Below are positions 6,001 to 6,326 of a stretch of 6,326 bases of DNA, piece after piece. Below the pieces are notes generated by a model that ran no database searches, was not told the origin of the DNA, and saw nothing but the letters and a program-made list of their open reading frames with translations. The translations under genes were made by a program, and so were the position numbers. How positions within the stretch are numbered: the stretch's first letter is position 1; each line of letters begins with the position of its first letter. Source of the stretch: Polaromonas sp. (lineage in GTDB: Bacteria > Pseudomonadota > Gammaproteobacteria > Burkholderiales > Burkholderiaceae_C); contig JABMMH010000256.1 of NCBI GenBank assembly GCA_013205645.1, forward strand, positions 1 through 6,326, read 5' to 3'.

Positions 6001-6326
6001 CAGACCTACACAGGAGCCATCGGCGGGACACTTTCCAGCCCACTGAATCCCGCCATCGGGACGATTACTTACGGCGGTGATTGGGCAAGCAAAGTCAACG
6101 CAGGCGCTTATTCCATCACCCCAGAATTGACGGTTTCGAATGCGCACTTGAGCCCGTACTTCGTCATCAACTCCACCGCAGGCACTTTGGCCATCGCCAA
6201 AGCGGCGCTGACGGTGACGGACACCGTCGCCAGCGGCACGACGTACAACGGCACGACCGTCGCGAACCTGTCCGGCGGCACGCTGGAGGGTGTTGTGAGC
6301 GGTGAAAACGTCACGCTGACGCAAGC
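3076..6326 (+). CDS. Filamentous haemagglutinin-like two-partner secretion adhesin (TpsA), 3' truncated by window
   Basis: One frame is open from TAG 3064 to the window edge: 1083 codons from GTG 3076, no stop reached. TpsA exoproteins cross the inner membrane by Sec and the outer membrane through a TpsB pore, and fold into long beta-helices used for adhesion or contact. Residues counted from the GTG: ESPR plus signal peptide (7-54, AHA|GP cleavage); TPS/haemagglutination-activity domain from about 55, with WQSFNVG, VVNFVQPSA, INANGQVYLINPNGILFG (NPNGI from 136); beta-helical VINQGT repeats; WLIDPTDFTI (352); GLUG-type repeats (about 576-876); a closing segment ending SYVYPIF; then MBG/YDG-like Ig repeats from about 962. 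The family Met aligns with CTG 3094, so the true start may be there; neither site has a clear Shine-Dalgarno. It follows a two-component pair in the same direction. No TpsB gene lies in the window. The binding target is unknown. Confidence 0.93.
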   Translation, partial: MKNNGSLNRIYRLVWSHVLNGWVAVAESARGTGKGSSRKLIAAALSLSSVLAHAGPQGGAVVSGDGSIAKSGNTTTINQNSQNLSLTWQSFNVGKQEVVNFVQPSATAVAINRIYDTNGSQILGQINANGQVYLINPNGILFGQGAQVNVGALVASTLDLTDDSLSSTTRVFSGNGTGSVINQGTLNAVGSGSGGGYVALLGNTVINQGTITAPQGTVALGAASATTLTFEGSSLIGMQIDQGVLDSLAENNGLIRANGGVVMMSAGARNELLASVVNNTGVLEARTVESHEGSITLLAGMSAGTVQVGGTLDASATSGGNGGFIETSAANVKFAEDAKITTAATSGETGTWLIDPTDFTIDEGGGTRTDSGIGATTLSDALDDTNVHIMTSDAANGSDEGDINVNAAVTWNAHKLTLTAHNDININAVMTANENASLDLQPASKGGSGNVVTGRNLDGSFKGRVDFLEADRTTARSGTGFLTIGENNYTVIGSVAQLQAMDANTHYAVGSNIDNANVAFTSIANFNRTFDGLGHTISNLAITGGVNTGLFGNTTGAMIQNIGLVGGSVTGAAGTGALIGNMNAGTVNNSYSTASVSGDAGTGGLVGSMVGAGGSIHDSYAKGAVKGDAATGGLVGSLANSGDITNSYATGNVNTTFAGAAGVGGLVGSSADSGDINNSYATGNVTSTGAGTAGTGGLVGSSADSGTISDSFATGNVQNTGADGAGFGGLVGSSAASGNISTSYAMGDVTSGGAGTGGLVGSNTSGAIFQSYAVGNVSGGGAGTGGLVGSNTLGTISESFAAGNVTGLGASTGGLVGSNAITGKIHDTYAAGNVNVNGSGAGTGGLVGHNFGSINNSYAAGVVVGNADTVGAFVGSDVPGTVSNSFWKIPDGDAVKMTGTGTSSLISMGLTDDQLKTQANFTGSTTANGNNSLAWDFSNVWTMPPSTASYVYPIFKKLVKQVTVTANSASKIYDGQTYTGAIGGTLSSPLNPAIGTITYGGDWASKVNAGAYSITPELTVSNAHLSPYFVINSTAGTLAIAKAALTVTDTVASGTTYNGTTVANLSGGTLEGVVSGENVTLTQ
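3094..3237 (+). other. ESPR and signal peptide of the adhesin
   Basis: From CTG 3094 the frame reads LNRIYRLVWSHVLNGWVAVA, the extended signal peptide region (ESPR) of large type V secreted proteins, whose family form is MNKIYRxVWxxxxxxWVAVSE. A basic stretch (GTGKGSSRK) and a hydrophobic core (LIAAALSLSSVLA) follow, with a cleavage site after AHA at 3235-3237. In characterised type V proteins the ESPR slows inner-membrane translocation. This match fixes the reading frame and puts the family initiator at codon 3094. Confidence 0.88.
4801..5703 (+). repeat. GLUG-type protein repeat array, about 10 units of 27-32 residues
   Basis: A degenerate repeat of the form GTGGLVGSxxxSGxIxxSYATGNV recurs in frame. 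The GGLVGS-like core begins at 4801 (GALIGN), 4882, 4969, 5065, 5161, 5257, 5344, 5428, 5512, 5605 and 5686 (GAFVGS), with spacings of 81, 87, 96, 96, 96, 87, 84, 84, 93 and 81 bp. A more diverged unit (TGLFGN, 4717) precedes them. The array closes with VSNSFW (5719-5736) and a non-repetitive segment. This is the GLUG family found in bacterial surface proteins, where each unit is expected to form beta strands of a solenoid. Copies at 5341-5366 and 5425-5450 share 26 identical bases, suggesting recent duplication or conversion. Confidence 0.85.
5959..6326 (+). repeat. MBG/YDG-type Ig-like repeats, start of array (cut by window edge)
   Basis: A first unit (about 5959-6207) starts VTVTANSASKIYDG and continues through NAGAYSITPE to INSTAGTLAIAKA; a second (from about 6208) starts LTVTDTVASGTTYNGTT and runs off the end at GVVSGENVTLTQ. 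The K-x-YDG / TYNGTT signature followed by a NAGxYSI strand is that of the YDG and MBG domains, which commonly occur in tandem in bacterial adhesins as beta-sandwich spacers. More units are likely beyond the window. Confidence 0.72.

Overview
The window looks like part of a betaproteobacterial chromosome, most likely Burkholderiales and perhaps a Comamonadaceae-type environmental bacterium. The clues are moderately high GC coding DNA, an AmiC-type amidase C-terminus of the form common in that order, and a large exoprotein whose N-terminus carries the extended signal peptide of Gram-negative two-partner secretion substrates. The assignment comes from remembered family resemblance, not from a database search.

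Layout, all genes on the + strand. Positions 1-132 hold the last 43 codons of an N-acetylmuramoyl-L-alanine amidase (amiC-like). An AT-rich gap of about 160 bp follows. Positions 295-2088 encode a membrane-bound sensor histidine kinase of the NarX/UhpB class (HisKA_3) with a periplasmic domain of about 290 residues. Its stop codon overlaps, as ATGA, the start of a NarL/FixJ-class response regulator at 2085-2732, so the pair is almost certainly co-transcribed and translationally coupled. A 343-bp non-coding stretch (2733-3075) comes next. It is rich in short repeats and dyads: two different 10-bp-period tandem direct repeats, two hairpins and a perfect 14-bp palindrome. From about 3076 to the window edge one reading frame stays open for 1083 codons and encodes the N-terminal part of a very large filamentous-haemagglutinin-like adhesin. 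Its parts in order are an ESPR signal peptide, the TPS/haemagglutination-activity domain, a linker with a WLIDPTDFTI motif, about ten GLUG-type glycine-rich repeats, then MBG/YDG-type Ig-like repeats that run off the end. The stop codon, any further repeats and the partner TpsB transporter lie outside the window.

How the genes may work together (inference): the kinase/regulator pair sits directly upstream of, and is co-oriented with, an adhesin gene that has its own long, structured leader region. Local control of a surface adhesin by the two-component system is the simplest hypothesis, comparable in logic though not in protein architecture to BvgAS control of FHA in Bordetella. The adhesin start codon is unusual: the residue aligning with the family's initiator Met is a CTG (3094), and the only conventional start nearby is a GTG 18 bp upstream. 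I found no RNA genes, CRISPR arrays or insertion sequences. The window holds recognisable families; what seems least described is the adhesin regulatory region and its start.
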